NCBI RefSeq assembly: GCF_003627055.1
Contig: NZ_CP032624.1
Span: 310,001 to 374,000, forward strand
Origin: Gryllotalpicola protaetiae
Lineage (GTDB): Bacteria > Actinomycetota > Actinomycetes > Actinomycetales > Microbacteriaceae
Length of the DNA: 64,000 bases
Direction of reading: 5' to 3'
Positions 38,015 through 45,660 of this stretch are shown one piece after another (the first letter of the stretch is position 1; each line of letters opens with the position of its first letter). A model generated the notes under the pieces. The model had not been told where the DNA came from and made no database searches. It saw only the letters and a program-made list of their open reading frames with translations. The position numbers and the translations under genes are program-made.

Positions 38015-39408
38015 GAGAGCACCACCACCTTCGAGCGCAGCTGGTCACCGGTGTGGGCCTTGGCCTCGAGGCCGTGCAGCGCGAGCGTGACCGCGACGAG
38101 CGGCGAGATGTTGCCCGCCTTGGTCTTCCTGTTCCACTTCCACAGAGAGTCACCTATCGGTGTCCGCGTGGCGACGGCGACCGCCTCATCGAGCGGCGCC
38201 TGCCCGGAGTGGGCGAGCCGACCCGCGAGCACCATGTCGTAGAAGCGCCCGCAGGCCACCCCCAGGTCGCGGTAGCCGATCTGCATGGTGCGGACGTGCC
38301 GCTGCCGCAACTCCGGCATGATCGTCCCGGCGGCACCGGCGGCATCGACCACCACTGCGACGGGATGCATCGCCCGGCGAATCGCCGCCAGCCGATCAGG
38401 CACCCAACCGATCCCGGGCTCCTGAGCCGCTACCTCGACCATCGTGCGCCCGTCCTCAAGGCGCGCCGCCAGGCCGATAACCGCCGAGTCCCGGGCAGGC
38501 GGCACGTCAACAGCGAGGGCCAGCCGCGCGACGGGCACCCCGCCAAGGTCATCGGCGAAGCCCGCGTCCCAGGCCGCGGGCGGGATGGTCTGCTCTCCGC
38601 CGACCTTCGCCCAGATCCCGAGATGCTCCCGCTTGAACTCCTCATCGCCCATCGCCGCCCGCATGGACGCGATGAACTCCTCCGAGATCCGGATCCCAAA
38701 TGCGGGGTTCGCCCGCCGCCAGTTCTCCGGGTCATCCGGGTCCGCATCATCAGGCACCGACCACTCGGCGTACATCAGCCGCTCATCGCCGACGATGCCG
38801 CGCGCCCGCAGCGCCTCCTGCACATCCGAGTCGAGCATCCCCGCACTCGAGGTGTAGAAGAGCTGCGGATTCCCGTCCAGCGACTTCGCCGCCATCGTCG
38901 GCAGCAGGGCAGCCATCATCGCCTGCCGCAGCCGGTACGCCTCATCCAGGTACACGACGTCGCCGGCGAGCCCTCGACCAGAGCCCGTCGAGCGGGCCAT
39001 GAACCTGAGTCGGCACCCCGACTTCGTCTCGATGGCCTCCTCACCGGACGCCGTACGCACCCGCGCTACCAACCGGTCCAGCGTCGGCGTGTCCTCAATG
39101 AGGTGCCGCAACCGCAGGAAGTGCTCCTGCGCGGTCTTGAACTCGTGAGCGGTGTGGACCTGCAGGCTCTCGTTCCAGACGAACAGGCCCGCGAGCTGCC
39201 GACCCTCGAGCAGCGCACCCTTGCCGTTCTGCCGATTCGCCTGCAAGCCGACCTCGAACGCCGACCACTTGCCATCTGAACGCGTCCGGGTCATCCCCTC
39301 GGCGCCCAACTCCTGCCACGGGTCGAAGACCAGGCCGGCAGCGAACGACACCCCGAGCAGATCGTCAAGGCGGGCCTCCGACAGGCCGGCGTCGAAGGCC
39401 GGCGGCAT
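38011..39408 (-). CDS. terL: Terminase large subunit
   Basis: 465 residues from ATG 39408, 10 nt after the small-subunit stop; the longer frame from 39483 would overlap that gene by 65 nt. ATPase: FEVGLQANRQNGKGALLEGRQLAG (Walker A-like RQNGKG) and GDVVYLDEAYRL (Walker B). C-terminal nuclease half contains LALAVDVPPARDSAVIGLAA with the first metal-binding Asp. Packages phage DNA. Confidence 0.92.
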   Translation of the reverse strand: MPPAFDAGLSEARLDDLLGVSFAAGLVFDPWQELGAEGMTRTRSDGKWSAFEVGLQANRQNGKGALLEGRQLAGLFVWNESLQVHTAHEFKTAQEHFLRLRHLIEDTPTLDRLVARVRTASGEEAIETKSGCRLRFMARSTGSGRGLAGDVVYLDEAYRLRQAMMAALLPTMAAKSLDGNPQLFYTSSAGMLDSDVQEALRARGIVGDERLMYAEWSVPDDADPDDPENWRRANPAFGIRISEEFIASMRAAMGDEEFKREHLGIWAKVGGEQTIPPAAWDAGFADDLGGVPVARLALAVDVPPARDSAVIGLAARLEDGRTMVEVAAQEPGIGWVPDRLAAIRRAMHPVAVVVDAAGAAGTIMPELRQRHVRTMQIGYRDLGVACGRFYDMVLAGRLAHSGQAPLDEAVAVATRTPIGDSLWKWNRKTKAGNISPLVAVTLALHGLEAKAHTGDQLRSKVVVLS

Positions 39409-39418
39409 CGTGAGGAAC

Positions 39419-39802
39419 CTAGGCTCCTGAACGCCGAGCAGCGCGGAAGGCGGCGAGCTGGTCGGCAAGGCTGATCTCGCCACCCTTCGTCAGGTCGCGG
39501 ATCCGGTCGATCAGCTCATCCCGGCGCTTGGAGAGGGCCGCAAGCGAGCTGGGCGCCGCCTCCCGCATGGCGTGCCGGATGATCGCGAGATTCGCCTGGG
39601 CGTCCTCGAGCGCGTCGTAGCTCACCGGCTCGGGCTGCGGGACGGCGCGGAGGCGCGGCACTGCATCGTCTTTGGCTCGCTGCGCCTTCTTGCCGTGCAC
39701 GTAGGCCGACCATGCTCGCTTGCACTCGGCGCAGGGGGTTTCCCTGGCCCTGCGATGCCGCCGGTAGCCTGCCGCGGTCCCGTGGGGGAAGTCGGTCGCC
39801 AT
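39419..39802 (-). CDS. terS: Terminase small subunit-like protein
   Basis: 127 residues. Starts HGTAAGYRRHRRARETPCAECKRAWSAYVHGKKAQRA (a CxxC-containing DNA-binding head) and ends with a helical pair (SLAALSKRRDELIDRIRDLTKGGEISLADQLAAF). Position directly before terL supports the call. Confidence 0.75.
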   Translation of the reverse strand: MATDFPHGTAAGYRRHRRARETPCAECKRAWSAYVHGKKAQRAKDDAVPRLRAVPQPEPVSYDALEDAQANLAIIRHAMREAAPSSLAALSKRRDELIDRIRDLTKGGEISLADQLAAFRAARRSGA

Positions 39803-40254
39803 CGAAGCTCACCAGTTCGGGTCGGGCGGGATATCCCGGGATGCCACGCGCGGAAGTGCCTAAGCCGCCGGGGGGCGCGCCGCCCGGGGGCCGGGGGTCC
39901 CCCCCGGCCGGCCCCCGGGGAGCCGCCGACGCCCCGGGGCTCGTCTATAGGCGCGTCCGCGGCAGGCCGGCCCGCGACACTCGAAGTCCAGTCGCGAGTC
40001 GTCGGCACGTTGCCGCTTACGACCGGTCGGGCGCCGCGCCTCGAGTTGCAGCTGCGGTGGGCTGCTCGAAGCTCGCCGAGGAGTTTGCCGCCGAGCGCTC
40101 GAGGGTGCACGTGGTCTGCCGTGAAGGCGCCTGGGTCGGCGTACGGCAGTGAGTAGTCGATGGCCCCGCCGCAGAGCCAGCAGGGGTCGTGGCGTCTGCG
40201 GAGGGCTGCGACGCGTCGCTTGTAGGTCCGGTCGTTGTAGCCGGGGCTCGTCAT
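39622..40254 (-). CDS. HNH endonuclease, with unusual C-terminal overlap
   Basis: 210 residues from ATG 40254 to a stop at 39622. The HNH core is within residues ~24-72: PCWLCGGAIDY (CxxC), ADHVHPRALGG, RAAHRSCNSRRGAR. HNH proteins next to terminase stimulate cos cleavage in many cohesive-end phages. After residue ~80 the protein is Pro/Gly/Arg-rich, crosses a GC-rich dyad (39,883-39,919) and overlaps terS by 181 nt in another frame. The functional protein may end earlier through frameshift, or the overlap may be real. Confidence 0.75.
   Translation of the reverse strand: MTSPGYNDRTYKRRVAALRRRHDPCWLCGGAIDYSLPYADPGAFTADHVHPRALGGKLLGELRAAHRSCNSRRGARPVVSGNVPTTRDWTSSVAGRPAADAPIDEPRGVGGSPGAGRGGPPAPGRRAPRRLRHFRAWHPGISRPTRTGELRWRPTSPTGPRQATGGIAGPGKPPAPSASEHGRPTCTARRRSEPKTMQCRASAPSRSPSR
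39883..39919. other. GC-only dyad beside the terminase genes, cos candidate
   Basis: 12-bp perfect arms (cccgggggccgg / ccggcccccggg) around a 13-nt GC-rich spacer, in an almost pure G+C segment from 39,864 to 39,935. It lies within the HNH frame just upstream of terS, the usual place of cos in HNH-terminase phages. No cut site can be shown from sequence alone. Confidence 0.4.
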
Positions 40255-40336
40255 CCGGGGGCCTCCCCTCAGGGGTAGCTGGCCGGGAGGGGTTGGCTGA
40301 GGGCTGGGGCCCGGGGGATCGATGTGCCCCCTGGGG

Positions 40337-40609
40337 TTATCTGCGGCCCCGCCGGGTCTTGCCGGCCTTCTCCTTTGACTGGCCGATGCCGGAGCGTCGG
40401 GCGACGACCTTCGCGACGGTGCGGACGGCGCCGCGGGTGTGGCGTTGGGCTACGCGGGCCATGGCGTTGCGGTGCAGGCCGAGGCGCTGCTGCTCGCTAA
40501 TACCGGCTTGCTGGGCCTGGTGCTTCGTGGGGATCGGGTAGAGCCGCTTGTCGGGGTACGCGAAGGCGGAGTTCGGGAGGGCGTTGCGCTGCTTCGCGGT
40601 GAGGGCCAC
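40337..40609 (-). CDS. Hypothetical basic phage protein (90 aa)
   Basis: MALTAKQRNALPNSAFAYPDKRLYPIP, then HRNAMARVAQRHTRGAVRTVAKVV and a Lys/Arg tail. The pattern resembles small DUF6582-type proteins found near packaging genes. Good ribosome site aaggaggt before ATG. Role unknown. Confidence 0.65.
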   Translation of the reverse strand: MALTAKQRNALPNSAFAYPDKRLYPIPTKHQAQQAGISEQQRLGLHRNAMARVAQRHTRGAVRTVAKVVARRSGIGQSKEKAGKTRRGRR

Positions 40610-40708
40610 GGGGCACCTCCTTAGCGAAGTGAGGGCCGTCCCGTTCGGGAACGACCCTGCCTTGCAGGGATCCTAAGCAGACCCTGCGACATCGATCAAC
40701 GGGTGTCC

Positions 40709-41065
40709 CTACTCTTCGGCGCGGTCGGCTACGGGCTCGTCGGTCAGGGCGTCGAGACCTTGCGCGGTGAGGGTGCGGACGATGCGGTCGTGCGCGTCGA
40801 GTGCGTCGGTCTCGGTGGCGTGGCGTTCCATGTAGGTGTCGGCCATGCCGTGCTCGAAGACGGCGGTCTCGAAGATGTAGGGCCGCTTCGTGTCGATCCA
40901 GGGGGCGAGGTCGAAGCCGACCCAGACGGTGGAGACCCAGACGACGTGGTTGTCGGAGGTGACGAGGTCGGTGGCGGCGACGCGCTTGTAGTCGATGTCG
41001 TGGTGGTGCTGTGCCCACCGCTCGAGGGTGATGGGGGCGCCGCTTCGGTCGTAGTAGTGGAACAT
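40709..41065 (-). CDS. Hypothetical phage protein (118 aa)
   Basis: Starts MFHYYDRSGAPITLERWAQHHH at ATG 41065 after aaggaggcc. Upstream in-frame sequence belongs to the pentanucleotide array and is excluded. No family recognised. Likely the first gene of the late transcript, with the array as a very long 5' leader if transcription starts further upstream. Confidence 0.7.
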   Translation of the reverse strand: MFHYYDRSGAPITLERWAQHHHDIDYKRVAATDLVTSDNHVVWVSTVWVGFDLAPWIDTKRPYIFETAVFEHGMADTYMERHATETDALDAHDRIVRTLTAQGLDALTDEPVADRAEE

Positions 41066-41094
41066 GGCGGCCTCCTTAGGTCGTTGAGATGGTA

Positions 41095-41800
41095 GGGGGA
41101 CATCGTGTCCCGGTGGTGAAGCCTCGCCAAGCCGCGTCGGGCGTCGCCACGCGCTGCCTGCTGCCCCCGCCGAGCCGAGCCAAGCCTTGCCGCGCCGCCC
41201 CAAGACTGGCCGAGCCGAGCCTGCCCTGCGTGGCCTGGCCATGCCTGGGGGGCCGAGCACCGCCATGCGGAACCTAGCCGGCCGAGCCATGCCGAACGAT
41301 GCCCAGCCACACCCATCCCCGACGGCCTCACCGTGCCAAGCCGGGCCTGGCCATGACCTGAACGACTCGCCTCGCCTGCCGAGCCGCGACTTGCCTTGCG
41401 CCGCCGAGCCAAGCCTGCCGAGCCGAGCCTGGACCGCCCGCGCCGAGCCGAACCTAGCCGAGCCGCGACCTGCCTGCCGCACCATGCCCGGACGAGCCAA
41501 GCCAACCCACGCCTGCCCCGCCTTGCCAAGCCGGGCCGTGCCCGGACAACCGAGCCGAGCCTAGACGGCCTTGCCCTGCCATGACTGGCCCCGCCGGGCG
41601 CAGCCACGCCGCGCCTGGCTTGCCTTAACAGGCCGTGCCACACCCAGCGCCGCCATCCCGAGCCGGTCCCCGCCTGCCGTGCGTAGCCCGGCCTTGCCAC
41701 ACCATGCCGCACCCAGCGGAGCCATGCCGGGCCCAGCACTGCGGTGCCATGCCCAGCCAGCCGCGCCGAACCATGCCCAGCCCTGACTAGCCGAGTCGCG
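41095..41800. repeat. Degenerate GCCNN pentanucleotide array, about 0.7 kb
   Basis: Nearly continuous 5-base periodicity of the form GCCNN (GGCNN complement), for example gccgagccgagccaagcctt. The variable dinucleotides are mostly ga, aa, tt, tg, at and gc. Because 5 and 3 are coprime, every frame encodes low-complexity pentapeptide repeats such as ARLGS, and several frames stay open without being genes. It occupies the whole gap between the early gene at 41,806 and the 118-residue gene. It is not a CRISPR: no constant repeat or spacer length. Confidence 0.92.
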
Positions 41801-41805
41801 CCTGC

Positions 41806-42231
41806 TCAGGCGGCCTCGATCGCCCCGCGCAGCAGGTCGCGGTACTCACGCAGGTGACCGTACTTCTGACGGAAGCTGGCGATCTCGCGTTCTGCCTCGC
41901 GCAGGAGCATCTCGGCGAGGAATGGGTCACGCAGTGCGTCCTCGGTCGGGATGTATTCCCGGTGGGGATCGTCGGAACCGGCCTGCCTGACCGGCATGAA
42001 GGCGCGCACGGTGCGGGGCCCGTGCTCGTCGCTGGTGTAGACGACGCTCACCCGGCGGATGAGGTCGCCGGCCTGGATCTGCCGGTACCGCTCGCTCGCG
42101 ACGGCGTCGTCCCACTCGAAGCGGTCGTGCAGGGGCGACGCGTCGGGGCGGGCGTACTCGACCAGACCCGCCGGGGTGAGGCGGCCCATGCTGGCGCGGG
42201 CATCGGTGAGGAGCTGCCGGAGGTCAGCCAT
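41806..42231 (-). CDS. Hypothetical early phage protein (141 aa)
   Basis: Start ATG 42231 shares its A with the upstream stop (TGATG). Helical C-terminus (LAEMLLREAEREIASFRQKYGHLREYRDLL) and beta-rich centre (LIRRVSVVYTSDEHGPRTVRAFM). No family recognised. Last early gene before the array. Confidence 0.7.
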   Translation of the reverse strand: MADLRQLLTDARASMGRLTPAGLVEYARPDASPLHDRFEWDDAVASERYRQIQAGDLIRRVSVVYTSDEHGPRTVRAFMPVRQAGSDDPHREYIPTEDALRDPFLAEMLLREAEREIASFRQKYGHLREYRDLLRGAIEAA

Positions 42232-42893
42232 CAGTCGATGACTTCGACCTGGCGGGTCTTGTCGATGCCGTAGGTACCGAACTCGCCGCGCTTCTCGGGG
42301 CGCCACTCCCCCACTCCAATGCCCATGCCGCCCGCGTCGATGAGCGAGAGGACGGAGCCCTGCGAGATCGAGGACTTGATGAACATGACCTCGAGCGTCG
42401 CGGACCAGGTGGGGAACTCGGCGCGGTACCTGAGGTCCGCGGAGCGGCTCGGGCCGCCGAGCCGGACGACGTCCTCACGCTGCCGCGGGGTGCCTTCGAT
42501 CTTGACGAGCTGCTGCGGGTCGGCGTCGGTGAGGATGCCGCGCATGAAGAGGAACTGGCGCAGGCTCGTCATCGTCAGGCTCTTGCCGTAGAAGCGGGCG
42601 GCGCCGATGGTCGCGGCCTTGAACGCGGTGACGGGGAAGCCGTAGCCGGTCTCGCCGGTGATCGGGTCGTTGATACGGTAGAAGGAGGCCTGATACTCGG
42701 CCTCGGGGTCGCGGATCTCCTTGATCTTCTTCTTGCCCTGCTGCGCCTCAAGCATCTGCCGCTTCGACTTCTCGCTGAAGTTGTGGACGATGAGCGGGCT
42801 GTTGCCGACGATCGGCACGCGGAGGGTGATGGCGTCGATCGACTCGATGGCGATCTGGTCTGCCAGGGTCGCCGTGGTGGTAGTAGTGGACAC
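42231..42893 (-). CDS. Conserved phage protein of unknown function (220 aa)
   Basis: Start GTG 42893 with a very strong site aaggagg five bases upstream. IDAITLRVPIVGNSPLIVHNFSEKSKRQMLEAQQGKKK and the following beta-rich body recur in many siphophage early regions. Function not known to me; the strong ribosome site suggests high expression. Confidence 0.7.
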   Translation of the reverse strand: MSTTTTTATLADQIAIESIDAITLRVPIVGNSPLIVHNFSEKSKRQMLEAQQGKKKIKEIRDPEAEYQASFYRINDPITGETGYGFPVTAFKAATIGAARFYGKSLTMTSLRQFLFMRGILTDADPQQLVKIEGTPRQREDVVRLGGPSRSADLRYRAEFPTWSATLEVMFIKSSISQGSVLSLIDAGGMGIGVGEWRPEKRGEFGTYGIDKTRQVEVID

Positions 42894-42978
42894 GAGGTCC
42901 TCCTTTTTTTCTCGGGGATGGCCTGCTTTCATCTGGGACCCTTGGGCGGCTGCAGGCCGAGCTGCCGCCCGGGGGGTT

Positions 42979-43407
42979 CTAGAGCCCGGCTCGGCGCTGC
43001 TCGTTGAGGCGGCGCGCGACCTGCGGAAGGTCGTGCCAGGAGTGCATCATGCGGGGCGGCGGCTCGCCCTTGAGCGCGTCCGCGGTGCGTTCGAGGATCT
43101 CGGTGAGCTTCTCGCAGAGCTGCCTGTACTCCTCGATCTCGCTGGTCAGCTCTGCGATGGCGTCGAGGAGTTGCGGGACGCCGGCACGAGCCCAGGCGAT
43201 GAAGGCGGCGTCGCGCTGAGGCTCGTAGCCGCTGCGGGGGTAGTCGTCGTCGGTGACGTGGACGGTGCCCCCGGCGAGGCGCGGGTCCATCGTGTACACG
43301 CTCGTCTCGTGCCGGGCGTCCTCGGTATCGACCAGCCAGGGCCCTGGGGTGGCGCTGTCGACCAGCTCGCGGGCGCGGCTGATGAGCGGCCCGATCTCGT
43401 CGCTCAT
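42979..43407 (-). CDS. Hypothetical phage protein with coiled coil (142 aa)
   Basis: ATG 43407 (MSDEIGPLISRARELVDSATPGPWLVD). This opening is common in actinophage early proteins of unknown role. C-terminal coiled coil (LDAIAELTSEIEEYRQLCEKLTEILER). Overlaps the upstream gene by 4 nt. Confidence 0.7.
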   Translation of the reverse strand: MSDEIGPLISRARELVDSATPGPWLVDTEDARHETSVYTMDPRLAGGTVHVTDDDYPRSGYEPQRDAAFIAWARAGVPQLLDAIAELTSEIEEYRQLCEKLTEILERTADALKGEPPPRMMHSWHDLPQVARRLNEQRRAGL

Positions 43408-43598
43408 TCCTGGCCCCAGTTCTCGATGCATTCCTGGGTGGCGCGGTAGCGGCGCTCGTAGCCCTCGAGCGGGCGGGCCGGGTCGTCCTCGTAAGCCCAC
43501 CGGTTGACGTAGGTGCCGTCCTTGAGGACCGCGACCGACCAGCCGTCGTACACCCCAGGCAGCTCGATCAGATGCGCGATGGTCTCCGCACTAAGCAC
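43404..43598 (-). CDS. Hypothetical phage protein (64 aa)
   Basis: Start GTG 43598 (VLSAETIAHLIELPGVYDGWSVAVL). A compact alpha/beta sequence with acidic end. Overlaps neighbours by 8 and 4 nt. No family recognised. Confidence 0.6.
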   Translation of the reverse strand: MLSAETIAHLIELPGVYDGWSVAVLKDGTYVNRWAYEDDPARPLEGYERRYRATQECIENWGQE

Positions 43599-43776
43599 GG
43601 TGGCGTCCCCTCGGGCCGTTCTGGGGGTTTGGGTCCGCGAAGCCGACGTGGACCCAGTTGCTGCGGTCGTCGCGGTCTTTGCCTGCGGGTATGACGTAGA
43701 CCGCCGTGGCGATGCTCGCCGTGGGCGTGTGGATCGCGGTCTCCGGGTCGAGCGGGTCGATGATGTAGTCACGCAT
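43591..43776 (-). CDS. Hypothetical phage protein (61 aa)
   Basis: MRDYIIDPLDPETAIHTPTASIATAVYVIPAG. Small protein with no recognised family, coupled to both neighbours by short overlaps. Confidence 0.55.
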   Translation of the reverse strand: MRDYIIDPLDPETAIHTPTASIATAVYVIPAGKDRDDRSNWVHVGFADPNPQNGPRGRHRA

Positions 43777-43987
43777 GAGCGTCTTCCTGTCCCTTGGCCT
43801 TGAGGAGCCGGCGGCGCCAGACGGCGAGCAGGTGCTCCTCCTGCACGAGCCGGATGACCGTGCGGCCCGTGTTGTCGCAGATGCGGATCGTCGGCAGCTC
43901 GCCGTTCGCGATCCAGCGGTCGATGGTGCGCCGGTCCTTGCGGACGCGGCGGGCGGCGTCGCCGACGCTGAGCAGGGTGCCCGTCAT
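43769..43987 (-). CDS. Helix-turn-helix (excisionase-type) DNA-binding protein
   Basis: 72 residues. SVGDAARRVRKDRRTIDRWIANGELPTIRI...GRTVIRLVQEEHLLAVW is a MerR-like winged helix. It may regulate early genes or act as recombination directionality factor; a second such protein is at 52,468-52,686. Confidence 0.72.
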   Translation of the reverse strand: MTGTLLSVGDAARRVRKDRRTIDRWIANGELPTIRICDNTGRTVIRLVQEEHLLAVWRRRLLKAKGQEDAHA

Positions 43988-44202
43988 GGCTCGTCCGCGG
44001 TCAGCTCGTAGAGGATGGGGCCAGGCCCGATGGGCGCCGAGCGGGACACGGTGACGGGGTTGGCGTACCCGCGCTCGAGGGCGCCGCGGGCCCAGTGGTG
44101 CGCACCCGTGCTGGTGAGGAACCGGCGACGCATCCCCGAGACCTCACCGGCCGCGCTGGCGATGTAACACTGCACCTCGTACACGAACCGACTGGTGCTC
44201 AT
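43984..44202 (-). CDS. Hypothetical phage protein (72 aa)
   Basis: Starts MSTSRFVYEVQCYIASAAGE at ATG 44202. No known family. Overlaps neighbours by 4 nt each. Confidence 0.6.
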   Translation of the reverse strand: MSTSRFVYEVQCYIASAAGEVSGMRRRFLTSTGAHHWARGALERGYANPVTVSRSAPIGPGPILYELTADEP

Positions 44203-44861
44203 GCGAGCACCCACTGCATGAGCCTCGCGAGCGGCTTCGGGTCGGGTTGCCAGCCGCAGAGCCCGCAGCGGACGAGGAGCTGGTCGGCGCCCCGCCAGAC
44301 CGCGGTGACCTCGACCTCGCCGCACACTGGGCAGGGCCGAGGCCGCTGTTGCCGCTCTGGCCGCGGAGCCCGCGGGTAGCGGGCGTTCAGGCCATCGAAG
44401 AGCGTTGTCGCGTCAGCGGCGAACGTGTGCCCGAACTGCTCGTCCCGGCGGATCCGATCGAGGCGCACTCCGAGCCAGATTGAGTAGTCGGACAGGAGGG
44501 TGCGGGCCCGCTCCGCGGTGACCCCGGCGCCGAAGCCGAGGACCACCTGGTCGCCCTCGCGCCGGTACGGGCGCCACCTCTCCAGCGGCGGGGCCTCTCC
44601 CCAGAGGTCTGCGTAGTAGACGGCCCAGGTGTGCACGGCTCCGAACATTTCGTCCGCGTCCTGCATCGCCTGAAGCTTCATCGGCGCCGACCAGGCCGGG
44701 AGCACCTCGCCGCGCTCGGTCCTGCCAGAGATGGCGAGCGAGCGGACGTGCAGGATCAGCTCGGGCGCCTGGTGCAGCGCCGACCGGGTGATCCACCACA
44801 GCCGCTCCTCGGAGGCCTGTTCCTCGGTCTGGATCGCATCGACGTCGACCGGGTCCCTCAC
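44199..44861 (-). CDS. Hypothetical protein with C-terminal zinc ribbon (220 aa)
   Basis: N-terminal ~160 residues helical; C-terminus CPVCGEVEVTAVWRGADQLLVRCGLCGW forms a four-cysteine zinc ribbon. A nucleic-acid-binding role is likely. Common in actinophage early regions; function unknown. Confidence 0.7.
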   Translation of the reverse strand: MRDPVDVDAIQTEEQASEERLWWITRSALHQAPELILHVRSLAISGRTERGEVLPAWSAPMKLQAMQDADEMFGAVHTWAVYYADLWGEAPPLERWRPYRREGDQVVLGFGAGVTAERARTLLSDYSIWLGVRLDRIRRDEQFGHTFAADATTLFDGLNARYPRAPRPERQQRPRPCPVCGEVEVTAVWRGADQLLVRCGLCGWQPDPKPLARLMQWVLA

Positions 44862-45268
44862 TGGTCACCTCCCGCGTGCTGGATCTCGAAGTGGGGGACG
44901 GTCGCCGCGAACTGGATGTCGTACGCGAACGGGTCGGACTTCTGCGCCTCGGTCTGGATGACGGTGAGCGTGGTGTTATCGCCGCTCTCGAAGATCTCCT
45001 TGACGTAGTCCTGGCTGCGCTTCCCGATCTTGCAGACCACGGAGTGCTCGTTGCCCTTGTCGCTGTCGTCGGGGTCGAGCGAGCAGAGCCCTTGGATCTC
45101 CACGATGTTCGTATTGGTGATGTCGTCGTGGACGACCACGGTGCGGTGCACGTCGAAGTTGTCGGCCTGGCGGGAAAGGTTCGTGCTGACGTTGTGCGCC
45201 TGTGTGCATCCGGTCAACGCGAGGGCGCCCGCAGCGAGGATGCTGGCAGTGATCTTGCGGCTTCTCAT
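44858..45268 (-). CDS. Phage lipoprotein, beta-sandwich type
   Basis: 136 residues with a signal peptide and lipobox (SILAAGALALTGC, Cys ~21). The body (NLSRQADNFDVHRTVVVHDDITNTNIVEIQGLCSL) matches a lipoprotein family found in many temperate and lytic phages. It should be anchored on the outer face of the membrane. A role in superinfection exclusion is a reasonable guess. Confidence 0.78.
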   Translation of the reverse strand: MRSRKITASILAAGALALTGCTQAHNVSTNLSRQADNFDVHRTVVVHDDITNTNIVEIQGLCSLDPDDSDKGNEHSVVCKIGKRSQDYVKEIFESGDNTTLTVIQTEAQKSDPFAYDIQFAATVPHFEIQHAGGDQ

Positions 45269-45311
45269 GGGTGTGGCCTTTCGATGGGGCGACGGGGGGC
45301 GGGATCGGCGG

Positions 45312-45503
45312 TTATGCCGGGTTCTCGAGCTGCATGGCGACGAGGTCCGCGTCGTTCGCGGCGGTCATGATCAGCTCGACCAGCTCACGGGCCTCGTTCG
45401 GCTCGAGCGGGATGCTGTGCCCGTCGACTTCGATGACGACTTGCCCGTCGTCGTTGGCCCAGGCGTCGGCGAGGGTGTCCTCGTGGATTCTGGTGATGGC
45501 CAT
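45312..45503 (-). CDS. Hypothetical acidic phage protein (63 aa)
   Basis: ITRIHEDTLADAWANDDGQVVIEVDG followed by PLEPNEARELVELIMTAA. Strongly acidic. Ribosome site ggaggcac before ATG. No family recognised. Confidence 0.6.
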   Translation of the reverse strand: MAITRIHEDTLADAWANDDGQVVIEVDGHSIPLEPNEARELVELIMTAANDADLVAMQLENPA

Positions 45504-45516
45504 TACGTGCCTCCGG

Positions 45517-45660
45517 TTATGCGTGGAGCCTGAAGTACTGGTAGAGCGCCCACTCGTAGGGGCTCAGGTCTTTGGCGGTGACTGTGGCGATGAAGTTCGT
45601 GAAGGCGTAGTCGCTGGGCAGGAGGGGCTCGTCGGGTAGCGGGAAGGGGTTATCCGTCAT
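45517..45660 (-). CDS. Small hypothetical phage protein (47 aa)
   Basis: ATG 45660 to TAA 45517. Reads MTDNPFPLPDEPLLPSDYAF and ends YQYFRLHA. Its start lies inside the end of the replication gene (11-nt overlap), a coupling typical here. Too short for family assignment. Confidence 0.55.
   Translation of the reverse strand: MTDNPFPLPDEPLLPSDYAFTNFIATVTAKDLSPYEWALYQYFRLHA

Noticed and set aside
40610-40708. Terminator between 40,610 and 40,708
   Set aside because: Two short GC stems are present, but no T-tract follows on the transcribed strand.
40744-41739. 331-residue minus-strand open frame through the GCCNN array
   Set aside because: Open only because of the repeat's composition; encodes ARLGS-like low complexity, runs antiframe over a better gene (40,709-41,065) and has no start context.
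41095-41800. CRISPR array or tandem-repeat locus with constant unit
   Set aside because: No constant repeat of 24-40 bases and no regular spacers; the period is five bases with variable content. No cas genes.
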